6,025 nucleotides of DNA from Desulfocapsa sulfexigens (GTDB lineage: Bacteria > Desulfobacterota > Desulfobulbia > Desulfobulbales > Desulfocapsaceae), in assembly GCA_020721165.1 (NCBI GenBank), contig DYNG01000060.1:1-6025 (forward strand). The letters are read 5' to 3'. Below the pieces are notes generated by a model. That model ran no database searches. It had not been told where the DNA came from and saw only the letters and a program-made list of their open reading frames with translations. Of this stretch, positions 6,007 to 6,025 are shown piece after piece. Within the stretch, counting starts at the first letter, position 1. Each line of letters begins with the position of its first letter. The position numbers were made by a program, and so were the translations under genes.

Positions 6007-6025
6007 TCATTTTTTCAAAGATAAC

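Overview
The window carries three genes, all on the + strand, from what looks like an anaerobic Gram-negative bacterium. My best guess is Desulfobacterota/Deltaproteobacteria. That guess rests on moderately GC-rich coding DNA, the pairing of an ADP-forming acyl-CoA synthetase with a CoA-transferase/GNAT fusion, and a GC-rich palindromic intergenic repeat of a kind I associate with such genomes. No rRNA or single-copy marker is present, so the taxonomy is inference.

Layout. 55-1737 encodes a DUF389-family integral membrane protein with an unusual soluble C-terminal half made of three diverged copies of one alpha/beta module. 1738-1952 is a 215-base intergenic region dominated by a MITE-like insertion (1782-1935). 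It has perfect 17-bp terminal inverted repeats, flanking 4-bp GTAA direct repeats, and a core of stacked GC-rich palindromes. It sits only a few bases upstream of the ribosome binding site of the next gene. 1953-4064 encodes a full-length fused (alpha+beta) NDP-forming acyl-CoA synthetase with its catalytic histidine retained. 4066-5943, one base after the preceding stop codon, encodes an acetyl-CoA hydrolase/CoA-transferase fused to a C-terminal Pat-like GNAT acetyltransferase domain. The last 82 bases are AT-rich, with no convincing terminator and one imperfect direct repeat.

How it fits together. The second and third genes form a tightly, probably translationally, coupled pair acting on acyl-CoA thioesters. 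The synthetase can interconvert acyl-CoA + ADP + Pi with acid + ATP, and the transferase can move CoA between carboxylic acids. The GNAT domain could use the same acetyl-CoA to acetylate a protein or small molecule. The pair contains the same building blocks as the bacterial protein acetyltransferase Pat (a synthetase-like domain plus GNAT), but the GNAT is attached to the CoA-transferase instead. The DUF389 gene is co-directional and, without the insertion, would lie about 57 bases from the synthetase gene. No functional link to it is evident from the sequence.
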